In this document: positions 9,052-17,635 of the stretch, piece by piece | Numbering within the stretch: the stretch's first letter is position 1 | Layout of the letters: every line of letters starts with the position of its first letter | Assembly: GCA_947066815.1 (NCBI GenBank) | Contig: CAMSZT010000009.1 | Span: 23,681 to 87,680 of the forward strand | Direction: 5' to 3' | DNA length: 64,000 nt | From: an uncultured Lachnotalea sp. | GTDB taxonomy: Bacteria > Bacillota > Clostridia > Lachnospirales > Lachnospiraceae | Made by a program: the position numbers and the translations under genes | The notes under the pieces: generated by a model | What the model saw: the letters and a program-made list of their open reading frames with translations, nothing else | What the model was told of the DNA's origin: nothing | Databases searched by the model: none

Positions 9052-9695
9052 AGATCGTGATCGTGGCCGGCGGTGACGTGGAGTATGCGTCTGCCGCCGG
9101 ATTTTTGAGGGACTACGGCGCCGACCACGTGGTCGCCGTGGACGGAGGCCTGGAGCGGGCGGAGCGTCTCGGTCTCACGCCGGACTGCGTTGTCGGGGAT
9201 CTTGACACGGTATCCCGGCCGGTCCTCGACCGCTACCGGAAGATGGGCATTCCCTTTGAGACCCACAAGCCGGAAAAGGACTATACGGATACGGAACTGG
9301 CCCTGATCCACAGCCTTTCCCTGCCGGACGTGAGTGAGATCGTGATCCTCGGCGGCCTGGGAAGGCGGTTTGACCACGCGCTGGCCAATGTGCAGATCCT
9401 TCTGCACGCCCTGAGAAAAGGGATCCCCTGCAGCATCGTGGATGCCTGCAACCGGATCTCGCTCCTGGACGGCCCGGCGGATCTGGAGCGGTCTAGGATC
9501 TGGGGCCGTTATATTTCCCTGATCCCCTTCACGGAACAGGTGACGGGCGTCACCCTCACCGGGTTCAAGTATCCTCTGGAGGAAGCCGTGCTGGTCCAGG
9601 GGGAAAGCCTGGGTATCAGCAACGAGCTGGTTTTGGAGCGGGGAAGGATCTCGTTTCGGGAGGGGATCCTGATCTATATCGAATCAAGGGACTGA
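9048..9695 (+). CDS. thiN: Thiamine pyrophosphokinase
   Basis: Makes thiamine diphosphate from thiamine and ATP. At 215 residues it has the family length. Visible motifs are GDLDTV near residue 55, KDYTDTELAL near residue 80 (acidic metal-binding residues) and LGGLGRRFDHALAN near residue 104. Its start overlaps the rpe stop by 4 bp. The order rsgA-rpe-thiN is common in Firmicutes. No TPP riboswitch was recognised upstream. Confidence 0.94.
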   Translation: MKIVIVAGGDVEYASAAGFLRDYGADHVVAVDGGLERAERLGLTPDCVVGDLDTVSRPVLDRYRKMGIPFETHKPEKDYTDTELALIHSLSLPDVSEIVILGGLGRRFDHALANVQILLHALRKGIPCSIVDACNRISLLDGPADLERSRIWGRYISLIPFTEQVTGVTLTGFKYPLEEAVLVQGESLGISNELVLERGRISFREGILIYIESRD

Positions 9696-9731
9696 GCGAA
9701 AAACGGTTCAGAGAGAAAACAGGAGACAGCC

Positions 9732-10562
9732 ATGACACACAACAATCAGAAAAAGATCGCCGTGATCAACGATATTTCCGGCTTTGGCCGTTGTTCCATC
9801 ACGGTGGCCATGCCCGTCATATCGGCCATGCGGATCCAGTGCTGCCTGGTACCCACGTCGATCTTTTCCAACCATACCGGATATCCGGATTATTTTTTTG
9901 ACGATTACACGGCGAAGATGCCGGAATATATCGACAAGTGGAAAAAACTGGATCTGGAATTTGAGGGGATCTACTCGGGATTCCTGGGCTCCGTGGAGCA
10001 GATCGACATTGTCCGGGCCTTTATCCGGGATTTTAAGACGGAACGGACCCGGGTCATCGTAGATCCGGTCATGGGAGATCACGGGAAGACCTACGCCACC
10101 TATACGGAGGAAATGTGCCGGGAGATGAAGCGGCTGGCGGAATGCGCCGATATCTTGACTCCCAATCTGACGGAAGCCTGCATCCTGACAGACACCCCCT
10201 ATTCGGACGGGCACTGGACCATGAGGGAACTGACCGCCATGGCCGAGGCCATCCGGGAGACGGGGCCGGAAAAGATCGTGATCACCGGGATTCGCCAGGG
10301 GGATTTTGTGGCAAACCTGGTCTATGAGGCGGGGGAGGAGCCCAGGATCCTCAGAAGCCACCGGGTGGGCAGCGAGCGGGCCGGGACCGGGGACGTGTTT
10401 TCCTCGATCATTGCCGCCGATGCGGTCAATCAGGTCCCCTTTGCCCGGTCAGTGAAAAAGGCGGGGGATTTTGTCAAAAAATGCATCCTCCGCTCGGAGG
10501 AACTCCATATTCCCCAGCCCGACGGGGTATGCTTTGAGGAATATCTGACGACGCTGAGATGA
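9732..10562 (+). CDS. Pyridoxamine/pyridoxal kinase (PdxK/PdxY-like)
   Basis: A 276-residue ribokinase-fold kinase for vitamin B6 salvage. The start IAVINDISGFGRCS, VDPVMGDHGKTY in the middle, and the catalytic GTGDVFSS near residue 218 are diagnostic of the pyridoxal kinase group. The Asp of GTGD is the expected catalytic base. ATG 9732 follows AACAGGAGAC. The stop lies next to the maf reading frame. Whether PL or PM is preferred cannot be told from the sequence. Confidence 0.92.
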   Translation: MTHNNQKKIAVINDISGFGRCSITVAMPVISAMRIQCCLVPTSIFSNHTGYPDYFFDDYTAKMPEYIDKWKKLDLEFEGIYSGFLGSVEQIDIVRAFIRDFKTERTRVIVDPVMGDHGKTYATYTEEMCREMKRLAECADILTPNLTEACILTDTPYSDGHWTMRELTAMAEAIRETGPEKIVITGIRQGDFVANLVYEAGEEPRILRSHRVGSERAGTGDVFSSIIAADAVNQVPFARSVKKAGDFVKKCILRSEELHIPQPDGVCFEEYLTTLR

Positions 10563-10594
10563 AACTCCTTTATGGATGGAGAAAGGACGGAAAG

Positions 10595-11170
10595 ATGGCG
10601 AAATTGATATTGGCTTCGGCCTCTCCGAGAAGGAGGGAGATCCTGGCGCTCTCGGGGCTGCCATTCGAGGTGCGGGCCGGGAGCGGCGAGGAACAGGCCC
10701 ATGGGACGGATCCGGAGGAGATTGTGAAGGAGCTTTCCGCGGGAAAGGCGGCGGAGGCCCTTAAGGGGGCAGAGGACGGAGATATCGTGATCGGGGCGGA
10801 CACGGTGGTATCGCTCTTTGGCGCCGTGCTTGGAAAGCCAAAGGATGAGGCGGATGCCCGTTCCATGCTGAGGAGGCTCCAGGGCAGGGCTCATCAGGTC
10901 TACACGGGAGTGACGGTCTGGAGAAAGGGGACAGGAAAGATTTGTACCTTTGCAGAGAGGACGACGGTCCATGTCGGGTCCATGAGCGACAGGGAGATCC
11001 GGGAGTACATAGAGACGGGAGAACCCATGGACAAGGCCGGGGCCTACGGCATCCAGGGACGGTTTGCCGTATACGTGCAGAGGATCGAGGGGGATTACCA
11101 GAATGTGGTGGGGCTTCCCCTGGCAAGGCTGTACGGGTATCTGAAGGAGTATAGGGAGGAACTGCAATGA
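10595..11170 (+). CDS. maf: Maf family nucleotide pyrophosphatase
   Basis: Hydrolyses non-canonical or house-cleaning nucleoside triphosphates (dTTP/UTP type in the family). The protein is 191 residues. It carries LASASPRRREIL (phosphate-binding SxSPRR), the EE-containing helix, ADTVVSLFGAVLGKP with the catalytic Asp, the TGV segment and GAYGIQG. ATG 10595 follows GAAAGGACGG and matches family N-termini, while the frame runs back to 10559. It overlaps the next gene by 4 bp. Confidence 0.94.
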   Translation: MAKLILASASPRRREILALSGLPFEVRAGSGEEQAHGTDPEEIVKELSAGKAAEALKGAEDGDIVIGADTVVSLFGAVLGKPKDEADARSMLRRLQGRAHQVYTGVTVWRKGTGKICTFAERTTVHVGSMSDREIREYIETGEPMDKAGAYGIQGRFAVYVQRIEGDYQNVVGLPLARLYGYLKEYREELQ

Positions 11171-11967
11171 TCAGGCTGATCGTGACGGACATTGACGGAA
11201 CACTGGTAAAGGACGGTTCCCGGACCCTTCCGGCGGAGCTCGTGGACACCATCGGGGCCCTGATGGACCGGGGAGTCCATTTTGTGGCGGCCAGCGGCCG
11301 TTCCCAGATCAGTACGCAGCGCCTGTTCGACCCTCTGAAGGAGCGGATCTGCTATGCCACCTGCAACGGGGCGCTGATGGGACGTTATCAGGAGCTGCTT
11401 TTTGCGGAGAGCCTGGAGCGGAAGCTTCTGAATGAGATCCTGGCGGATGTGCGCTCGGTGAAGGGCACGGTCCCCTTTCTCACCGGGGCGGGCATCATGT
11501 ATGCCGATTCCGACGAGGAGGAGGTGATCCGCTGGCTGCGGGAAGGCTATCAGGAGGATATCGTCCAGGTGGAGGATATGAGCCTCATGCCGGATGAATT
11601 TGTGAAGCTGAGCGTCTACGACAAAAAGCACCGGTCCGGGGAAACCTTCCTCTCCTTCTGTGAAAAGTGGAAGGGCGTGGTGTCCCTCAGCACGGCGGGG
11701 GCCATGTGGCTGGATATCTATAAGCTGGGCGTCAATAAGGGAACGGCCCTGCGCTGGTTCCAGAAGTTTTTCGGCGTGACCGGGGAAGAGACGCTGGCCC
11801 TGGGCGACCAGCAGAATGATGTGGAAATGTTAAAGGCGGCCCGTCACAGCTATGCGGTGGGCAATGCTATCCCGGAGGCAAAGAGGGCGGCGCGGTATGT
11901 GACGGAGTCTTGCGAGGACGGAGGGGCCCTGAAGGTGTTCCGCTCGCTTTTGGAAGAGAAATGGTAG
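11167..11967 (+). CDS. Cof-type HAD-superfamily phosphatase
   Basis: A 266-residue HAD hydrolase with a C2 cap. Motif I is VTDIDGTLVKDG (nucleophile Asp and acid/base Asp), motif II is VAASGRS, motif III is a Lys near NKGTALRWF, and motif IV is LALGDQQNDVEML. Such enzymes dephosphorylate sugar phosphates or cofactors, and the substrate cannot be predicted here. It is translationally coupled to maf (ATGA overlap). Confidence 0.9.
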   Translation: MIRLIVTDIDGTLVKDGSRTLPAELVDTIGALMDRGVHFVAASGRSQISTQRLFDPLKERICYATCNGALMGRYQELLFAESLERKLLNEILADVRSVKGTVPFLTGAGIMYADSDEEEVIRWLREGYQEDIVQVEDMSLMPDEFVKLSVYDKKHRSGETFLSFCEKWKGVVSLSTAGAMWLDIYKLGVNKGTALRWFQKFFGVTGEETLALGDQQNDVEMLKAARHSYAVGNAIPEAKRAARYVTESCEDGGALKVFRSLLEEKW

Positions 11968-12041
11968 CGCAGATACTGATTTTTTGTTATGATCATGAAA
12001 AGCCCGGACCGGATCCGGAAAACAGGAGGAAGGGGATCGCG

Positions 12042-13073
12042 ATGAGAAAGACCGGAAGAAGGAGATCGGCATGGCTGCTCCTGGCGGCACTGACGTGCCT
12101 GGCTGTGTTCCTTGCAGGCTGCGGAAAAAAGGAAAAGGCACTTTCTGAGATAAAGTTTGAGGACGGGGAGCTGTTCCGGCTGGACGGGGCAGTCTGTACC
12201 AGGCCGGAAGCCATGGTCTTTGTCCTGAGCCAGAAGAACCGGTATGAGGCCGGCTGCGGAGCCGGGATCTGGGATATGAAGGTGGGAGATGAGACCTTTG
12301 AAACGTATATGAAGGGGAAGCTGCTGGATTTTCTGGTAAAGATGAAGTGCATGGTGTCCATGGCCGAACAGTACGAGGTGGAGATCGGCGACGAGGACAG
12401 CAGGCGGATCTCCCAGGCGGCGGCCGTTTACCTGGAGGGCCTGCCGGATCCGATAAAAAAGGAGACCGGGATCGATAAAAAGACGGCGGAGACCGTGTTC
12501 CGGGAATATTATACCGCAAGCCTCCTGATGGAAAAGCTGACGGCCGATGTCTCCGCGGAGATCAGCGAGGATGAGGCGAGGGTGATCACCGTGCAGCAGA
12601 TCTGTCTGGGCACGGCGGGACTCTCCGGGGAGGAGAAGGAGCAGAAGCGCTTAAAGGCTCAGGAGCTTTTGGGAAAGGTGCAGGCGGGGGAGGATTTTGC
12701 GGCCCTTGCAAAGGAAAACAGTGAATCCGAGGTTTTTGAACAGGAGCTTGTGAGAGGGAAGGCGGACCAGGCCTTTGAGGATGCGGCTTTTGCCCTTAGC
12801 GTGGAAGAGGTGAGCCCGGTGGTGGAGACGGCGGATGGTTTTTATCTGATCCGCTGCGTCAACAATTACGATGCGGTGAAGACGGCTGAGAATAAGGAGG
12901 CGCTGGCAAAGAAACATAAGGCGGACCGGTTTTATGAGTATTATGACACCTTTGTGGAGCAGGTGACTGCTGTCTGCAATGAGAGCGCCTGGGAAGACAT
13001 TGGTTACCGGGACGGCGGGGAGGCGTCGAAAACGGATTTTTATACCATCTACGGCCAGTACTTTCCTTCCTGA
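12042..13073 (+). CDS. PrsA-like peptidyl-prolyl isomerase lipoprotein
   Basis: A 343-residue secreted lipoprotein. The signal peptide has a basic start (MRKTGRRR), a hydrophobic core and the lipobox LAGC near residue 29. A SurA/PrsA-like N-terminal helical domain is followed by a parvulin-type region: VQQICLG, then GEDFAALAKENSES, then FALSVEEVSPVVETADGFYLI, which is typical of PPIC domains. It probably helps exported proteins fold at the outer face of the membrane. ATG 12042 follows AGGAGGAAGGGG; the frame is open further upstream but the signal peptide fixes this start. A strong terminator follows. Confidence 0.85.
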   Translation: MRKTGRRRSAWLLLAALTCLAVFLAGCGKKEKALSEIKFEDGELFRLDGAVCTRPEAMVFVLSQKNRYEAGCGAGIWDMKVGDETFETYMKGKLLDFLVKMKCMVSMAEQYEVEIGDEDSRRISQAAAVYLEGLPDPIKKETGIDKKTAETVFREYYTASLLMEKLTADVSAEISEDEARVITVQQICLGTAGLSGEEKEQKRLKAQELLGKVQAGEDFAALAKENSESEVFEQELVRGKADQAFEDAAFALSVEEVSPVVETADGFYLIRCVNNYDAVKTAENKEALAKKHKADRFYEYYDTFVEQVTAVCNESAWEDIGYRDGGEASKTDFYTIYGQYFPS

Positions 13074-13088
13074 GACGGATTCGGCAGA

Positions 13089-13132
13089 AAAAGGCAGACC
13101 GCCGCGCATGGAGCGCGGCGGCCTGCCTTTTC
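13089..13132 (+). terminator. Rho-independent terminator
   Basis: A long GC-rich hairpin (AAAGGCAG-CCGCCGCGC pairing with GCGCGGCGG-CTGCCTTT, loop ATGGA) is followed by a short T-run. It ends the PrsA-like gene and possibly the whole upstream block. Confidence 0.85.
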
Positions 13133-13169
13133 CTTACATTACGCCGGATCGCACAGGGCGACAGGCTTC

Positions 13170-13204
13170 TTAGGGAAACGGTGATCCGATCAGCGTTTCC
13201 TTAG
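13170..13204. repeat. 35-bp palindromic dispersed repeat, copy 1
   Basis: The core GGGAAACGGTGATCCGATCA is followed by GCGTTTCCTTAG, giving an imperfect palindrome (AGGAAACG arms, TGATC/GATCA centre). The same element occurs at 19815 and 53108. This copy overlaps the stop codon of the small Cys-rich gene. Confidence 0.8.
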
Positions 13205-13422
13205 CAGCTGCCGCAGAGGCAGGAGAGGAGCAGGATCCAGATCAGACATCCGCATCCGTCGCCGTTCCCGAAGCTGCCCAGGCCGCATCCGCATCCGTCA
13301 CCGCCGCCGAAGCCGTTTCCGCAGACGCAGAGGATCAGTAACAGGAATAAGATGTTGTTTCCGCCGAAGCCGTTTCCGCAGCCAGTCGAACATCCACAGT
13401 TTGTTGCAGCCAAATCACTCAT
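13201..13422 (-). CDS. Cys/Gly-rich miniprotein (high-cysteine HCB type)
   Basis: A 73-residue protein with many Cys and Gly residues arranged as GCG, CGNGFGG and GDGCGCG repeats, and two hydrophobic stretches (ILFLLLILCVC and LIWILLLSCLC). It resembles the small 'chorion class high-cysteine' proteins annotated in Lachnospiraceae, whose function is unknown. ATG 13422 is placed 8 nt after TTTGGAGG, while the upstream TTG would overlap that ribosome site. The low-complexity core has near-duplicated segments, so it can expand or shrink. It might be membrane or spore associated, which is inference only. Confidence 0.75.
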   Translation of the reverse strand: MSDLAATNCGCSTGCGNGFGGNNILFLLLILCVCGNGFGGGDGCGCGLGSFGNGDGCGCLIWILLLSCLCGSC

Positions 13423-13539
13423 GGGGTAATCCTCCAAAGATTGTTTACATTATAAGATATGTAGGGGGGCTTGCCCTTGTTTCCTGATTCTGGAAAAAAT
13501 CCTTCGGTTTAATTTTGTTAAGCGTATGGAGAGAAATAC

Positions 13540-13568
13540 TTGAAAAAAATAAGCGGGGGACGTATAAT
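13540..13568 (+). promoter_or_regulatory. Sigma-A-type promoter of the AsnC-family gene
   Basis: TTGAAA and TATAAT are separated by 17 bp, and the start codon lies 33 bp beyond. Confidence 0.75.
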
Positions 13569-13600
13569 AAGGGGGAATCAAACAGGGGGTATCAAGAAAA

Positions 13601-14125
13601 ATGATGGATCACATCGACAGACAGATCGTCAGCATCCTGCAGAAAAATGCCAGGACGCCCTTGAAGGTCATTGCGGAGAAAGCGTATCTTTCCTCGCCGG
13701 CGGTGTCGGCCAGGATCGAGCGGCTGGAGAAGGCGGGGATCATCAAAGGCTACAGCGCCCAGGTGAACGTGGAGCGTCTTGGTTACCATATCATGGCCTT
13801 TATCAATCTGGAGGTACAGCCGAAACAGAAGAACCAGTTTTATCCCTTTATCGAATCCTGTCCCAACGTGCTGGAATGCAACTGCGTGACCGGCCAGTTT
13901 TCCATGCTGATCAAGGTGGCCTTCCAGAGCACCGTGGAGCTGGATCAGTTCATCGGCAGACTCCAGGATTACGGGAGGACCAGCACGCAGATCGTATTTT
14001 CCACTCCTGTGGGGCCCAGAGGGATCCGGCTCCTCGGAAACGGGGAGGGGCCGGAGGAAAAGGAAGAACGCAGGGGGAAGGAGTTCCATGGGGGAAAAGA
14101 AACGCACGGAGGGAAAGTGGGATGA
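13601..14125 (+). CDS. Lrp/AsnC family transcriptional regulator
   Basis: A 174-residue regulator. The N-terminal winged helix (IDRQIVSILQKNARTPLKVIA, recognition part SSPAVSARIERLEKAGII) is followed by the RAM ligand-binding domain (about residues 65-145) with a Gly-bearing VTGQFSMLIKV strand. Its C-terminus has an extra basic/acidic tail (EEKEERRGKEFHGGKETHGG) not usual in the family. ATG 13601 and ATG 13604 are both possible. It is coupled by 4 bp to the DUF5662 gene. Confidence 0.9.
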   Translation: MMDHIDRQIVSILQKNARTPLKVIAEKAYLSSPAVSARIERLEKAGIIKGYSAQVNVERLGYHIMAFINLEVQPKQKNQFYPFIESCPNVLECNCVTGQFSMLIKVAFQSTVELDQFIGRLQDYGRTSTQIVFSTPVGPRGIRLLGNGEGPEEKEERRGKEFHGGKETHGGKVG

Positions 14126-14673
14126 AAGCCTGGGAGCATTTGAAGACGATTGATCATCACAAAGGGGAAGTCATGAGGAACTGCTTCCGGGTGGGGATGT
14201 ACAGGCAGGGGCTTCTCCATGACCTGTCCAAATACAACCCGAAGGAGTTTTTGGTGGGCTGCAAATATTATCAGGGGAACCGAAGTCCCAATGCGGCGGA
14301 GCGGGAGGAGCGGGGATATTCTTCCGCATGGCTCCACCACAAAGGCCGCAATAAGCATCATTTCGAGTACTGGATCGATGTGGATATGGACCGGGGCTTC
14401 GAGGTGGCAGGGATGCGGATGCCAGTGAAATACGTCCTGGAGATGTTCATGGACCGGATCGCCGCTTCCAAGACCTATCAGAAGGAGAAATATACGGATG
14501 CCAGCCCCTTACAGTATTACAACCGGACGAGGGATGTCATGGTCATCCATCCGAAGACCAGGAGACAGCTTGAGATCCTGCTTAAGATGCTGGCGAGGGA
14601 CGGCGAGGAAGAAACCTTCCGCTATATCCGGGAGCATATCATAAGGAAACGGGGGTTCAGGGGCGGCAGGTGA
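14122..14673 (+). CDS. DUF5662 family protein
   Basis: A 183-residue protein matching the DUF5662 pattern: HLKTIDHHK, then HDLSKYNPKEF, then WLHHKGRNKHHFEYW. The multiple conserved His and Asp residues suggest a metal-dependent HD-like hydrolase, but no activity is known for the family. ATG 14122 overlaps the regulator's stop (ATGA), which settles the start. Confidence 0.85.
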   Translation: MKAWEHLKTIDHHKGEVMRNCFRVGMYRQGLLHDLSKYNPKEFLVGCKYYQGNRSPNAAEREERGYSSAWLHHKGRNKHHFEYWIDVDMDRGFEVAGMRMPVKYVLEMFMDRIAASKTYQKEKYTDASPLQYYNRTRDVMVIHPKTRRQLEILLKMLARDGEEETFRYIREHIIRKRGFRGGR

Positions 14674-14735
14674 GCGCTTCCGGAATCCGTTTACGGCAGT
14701 TTTCCGGCCTTTTACATCATTTCCGCTTTTTTCCA

Positions 14736-14763
14736 TTGAAAAGGAGGGGATTTTTTGTAAAAT
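14736..14763 (+). promoter_or_regulatory. Probable promoter of the LytTR two-component genes
   Basis: TTGAAA, 16 bp, TAAAAT, about 23 bp upstream of the response-regulator start. Confidence 0.55.
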
Positions 14764-14786
14764 AGAAGGATACGGAGGACTCTGCC

Positions 14787-15491
14787 ATGATAAGAATAGC
14801 GATCTGCGACGACGAGACGGTCATGTGTGAGAAACTGAAGATGACCGTCTCTTCTATATTGGAAAAATGGAAAGAAAACTATCAGATCGTCTGCCATCCC
14901 TCCGCTGCCGGTCTCCTGTGGGGGCCCCTGGACTGCGATCTTTTATTTTTGGATATCCGGATGCCGGGGATCGACGGGATGAGGGCGGCGGGAGGGCTCA
15001 GGGAGCAGGGCTTTTCCGGGGAACTGATCTTTGTGACGGCTTTTTCGGAATATATGCCGGACGCCTTTGAGGTGGAGGCGGCGGATTATCTGGAAAAGCC
15101 TGTGGACAGGGAGCGCCTGGAGCGGACCTTAAAGCGGGTTCTGCAAAGGCTCCGCAGAGACCGGGAGGAGAGCTTTTGCATCCGCACGGCAAACTGGTGC
15201 CGGACGATCCCCTTCGGAGAGATCTATTACTGCGAAGTCATCAACCGGAAGATCTTCGTCCACACGAAACAGGGCGTGATCGATTACTATGGAAGAATGA
15301 AGGAGGCGGAAGCCCAGGCCTTTCCCCGGCTGGTCCGGTGCCATCGCAGCTATCTGGTAAACCCGCATTTTTTGCGGGAGTATACCGGAGGAGAGATCCG
15401 GATGGAAAACGGGGAGCGGATCCCCGTGTCGAAAAATTACCGGCAGGCTTTTCTGGAGCGGATGCTTGCCTGGATGGAGGGGGAGGAATAG
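14787..15491 (+). CDS. LytTR-family response regulator
   Basis: A 234-residue AgrA/LytR-type regulator. The receiver domain has the acidic pair at CDDE and the phospho-acceptor Asp in DLLFLDIRMPG, with the conserved Lys in YLEKPVD. The C-terminal LytTR DNA-binding domain spans about residues 130-230 (including LVRCHRSYLVN and IPVSKNYR). It is in operon with the sensor kinase just downstream (2-bp gap). No signal peptide gene like agrD was found around it. Confidence 0.92.
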   Translation: MIRIAICDDETVMCEKLKMTVSSILEKWKENYQIVCHPSAAGLLWGPLDCDLLFLDIRMPGIDGMRAAGGLREQGFSGELIFVTAFSEYMPDAFEVEAADYLEKPVDRERLERTLKRVLQRLRRDREESFCIRTANWCRTIPFGEIYYCEVINRKIFVHTKQGVIDYYGRMKEAEAQAFPRLVRCHRSYLVNPHFLREYTGGEIRMENGERIPVSKNYRQAFLERMLAWMEGEE

Positions 15492-15493
15492 AG

Positions 15494-16846
15494 ATGGATC
15501 GGGGATATTTTGACGTTTCCGATATCAGTTATTATTTCCGGTGGAGCATCGCCCTGCCGAGCCTGCTTTACCTGCTTTTTCTTCCTTATATCCTGTTTTA
15601 TTTTTTCTGTCGCTTCTGCGGTCTGCCGCACCGGCCGCGGCAGGGACTGGGGTATGCGGTATTGGCTGCGGGACTTAGGATCTTTGAGGACTGGATCGGG
15701 CTTTTCGGGGGCGCGGCCCTCATCCTGGAGACGGCGCTCCTGGCGGTCTGCGGAATGGCAGTTTTAAAAAGAGACCGGCGGGAATCCTGGATGACGGCGC
15801 TCCTTCTGCGGTCTGTGTTCGGGGTCATCGACGGAATTGTCTGCTGGATGGATTATCAGGTTTTCCTTCCTCTGGTGATCCGGTGGGAGAATCTTGCCCT
15901 CTTTGCCGACACTCTGCGGGAATTGGGGAAGGTCCTGCTGGTCATCGGCTTCCTGACGCTGATCCTCCGGCACTTTTATCGGAACGAGGAGGGGATTTTG
16001 CGGGAACAGCTTTTGGCCCTTATCGTGCCGCTCTTTTTCATCGCGTTTGTGGAACGGGTCCTGCAGGAAGCATTCTACAGCGGCGCTATTCTGGTGGATA
16101 CGGCCGCCTGGACAGTGTCCACGGAGATCAAGGTCAGCCATGGGGATAACCTGGCCCTGCAGCTTTTGGCCGGCGCCTGCCTGCCGGCAGTCCTTCTGAT
16201 CTACCAGAGATTTGTCCGAGTGCAGCATGCCGAGAAGCGCCTGCTTTATCTTTCCAGCCAGGAGGCGGAGCAGAGACGGTATATGGAGGAGGCGGTCCTG
16301 CGGGAAAAACGGACGATGGCCTTCCGCCACGACCTTAAGAACCATCTGTCGGTGCTCAGGGAACTTTTGCGGACGGGGCAGGAGGAGAGGGCCTGCAGGT
16401 ACCTGGACCAGCTGGGGGAGGCAGCAGAGGGGCTTTCCTGCGGTATCCGGACGGGAAATGCGGCGGTGGACGTGCTGCTTGGGAGCAAATGCAGCGTCGC
16501 CGGGCAGAAGGGGATCCGGGTTTCCTGTGATCTGGTTGTCCCACAGGAGGGGGGCCTCAAGGAGATCGACTGGTGCATCCTCATTTCCAATGCCTTTGAC
16601 AATGCGATCCGGGCCTGCGAGGCGGCCCCGCCGGAAAGGAGATATCTGCGGCTGTCGGGGAAGCGGAAAGGAAATCTCTACCTGCTCCTGATGGAAAACA
16701 GCTGCGATGAAAATTTAAAGGCGCCGCCGCCGGAGGGGATCGGCCTTTCCAACATCCGGGCTGTGCTGGAATCCGCATCGGGGACCTTGGAAAAGACGGT
16801 TTCGGAGGGGGTCTATAAATTAAAGCTGCTGTTTTTGCTCCGGTAA
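15494..16846 (+). CDS. Sensor histidine kinase, AgrC/GHKL type
   Basis: A 450-residue kinase with about six hydrophobic segments in the N-terminal 230 residues, a short coiled linker, the DHp motif FRHDLKNHLSVL (phospho-acceptor His) and a GHKL ATPase (N-box SNAFDNAIRAC, G-box GIGLSNIRAVLE). ATG 15494 is chosen because the upstream frame overlaps the regulator gene. It senses an unknown extracellular or membrane signal and passes phosphate to the LytTR regulator. Confidence 0.92.
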   Translation: MDRGYFDVSDISYYFRWSIALPSLLYLLFLPYILFYFFCRFCGLPHRPRQGLGYAVLAAGLRIFEDWIGLFGGAALILETALLAVCGMAVLKRDRRESWMTALLLRSVFGVIDGIVCWMDYQVFLPLVIRWENLALFADTLRELGKVLLVIGFLTLILRHFYRNEEGILREQLLALIVPLFFIAFVERVLQEAFYSGAILVDTAAWTVSTEIKVSHGDNLALQLLAGACLPAVLLIYQRFVRVQHAEKRLLYLSSQEAEQRRYMEEAVLREKRTMAFRHDLKNHLSVLRELLRTGQEERACRYLDQLGEAAEGLSCGIRTGNAAVDVLLGSKCSVAGQKGIRVSCDLVVPQEGGLKEIDWCILISNAFDNAIRACEAAPPERRYLRLSGKRKGNLYLLLMENSCDENLKAPPPEGIGLSNIRAVLESASGTLEKTVSEGVYKLKLLFLLR

Positions 16847-17186
16847 AAATGCGGGCCGTTCGCAACAGGAAGAGGGCCCTTCACGTCAAAAGGCTCATGG
16901 GGAAGGAAAACAGGGCGACAGATAAAGTGTATCAAGTAGACAGATAATTGCGAAACTCGAGATCGCAGAGCAGATTCTGACGATATGTCCGTCCAGAGCC
17001 TGCAGCGCCAAACATTCCAATGAGCCCATAAGCGCAGAAAACAGTCGGGTATGGACTCTCCTGTTTTCCATGGTCTCCTTTCCATGGCGCAGAGGGCTTT
17101 TCCCGGAAATATCGCCGGAATTTTTATCCAGGTCTGCGGATTTCGCAGTCATCTGTATCAAGTAAACGTCGAAAGGAGAGTTTTTT
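16847..17186. other. 340-bp intergenic region without a convincing gene
   Basis: No gene is supported on either strand. A short direct repeat TGTATCAAGTAGAC/TGTATCAAGTAAAC occurs at about 16929 and 17155. The second copy is just upstream of the FlxA-like gene's ribosome site. A role in its expression is possible but not shown. Confidence 0.4.
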
Positions 17187-17519
17187 ATGAGTGTAAATCC
17201 GATCAGCGGCGGCCTTTCTCCGGCAGCAGGTCTGGGGGCCGGAGCGGCCCCCGCATCCGGCGGCGGAAGCGAGGCGAAGATTAAGGAATTGGAAAAGAAG
17301 CTTCTGACTCTTGAGGAGGAAAAGAAAAAGGCGGAGAACAGCCATGACGCCGAGAAGGTGAAGGAGCTGGAGGAGGAGATCCGAAAGGTAGAGAAGCAGC
17401 TGGAGGAGTTAAAACAGAAGGCCAAAAAGGAAGAGGAGAAAAAGGATGGGGAGGAGGGACAGGAAAGCCTGCCTCCCTCGGACGGGGTCACAGGACAGTA
17501 TTTAAACACCTGGGCCTGA
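17187..17519 (+). CDS. FlxA-like coiled-coil protein
   Basis: A 110-residue protein: a Gly/Ala/Pro-rich N-terminus (about 1-30), then a charged coiled coil (about 30-88, KIKELEKKLLTLEEEKKK type) and a C-terminal tail. This matches the FlxA-like family. E. coli FlxA is a flagellar-regulon protein, but function in Clostridia is not known. The ATG follows GAAAGGAGAG. It lies next to a chemoreceptor gene (convergent), which fits a motility link but does not prove it. Confidence 0.75.
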   Translation: MSVNPISGGLSPAAGLGAGAAPASGGGSEAKIKELEKKLLTLEEEKKKAENSHDAEKVKELEEEIRKVEKQLEELKQKAKKEEEKKDGEEGQESLPPSDGVTGQYLNTWA

Positions 17520-17560
17520 CGCACTTCCGGCAGCAGATATTGGGAACGGCAAAAACACAG

Positions 17561-17600
17561 ATCCCCGTGGAGGCGAGACGGCTTCCACGGGGATGTTCAT
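17561..17600. terminator. Bidirectional terminator between FlxA-like gene and chemoreceptor gene
   Basis: An 11-bp stem (ATCCCCGTGGA / TCCACGGGGAT) with T-rich flanks on both sides separates two convergent genes. Confidence 0.75.
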
Positions 17601-17635
17601 ATATCCGTTTTTCTGTTCGTTTTTATGTATGAAAC

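Noticed and set aside
9696..9731. Riboswitch ahead of the B6 kinase or thiN
   Set aside because: The gaps are too short and no TPP or other conserved core was seen.
16925..16955. Possible sigma-28 promoter (TAAAGTGT followed by AGATAA) before the FlxA-like gene
   Set aside because: The spacing and the -10 do not fit the consensus and it lies 230 bp from the gene.
16895..17524. Minus-strand frame over the FlxA-like gene with long Ser/Phe runs
   Set aside because: It mirrors the Glu/Lys-rich coiled coil of the plus strand and has no ribosome site.
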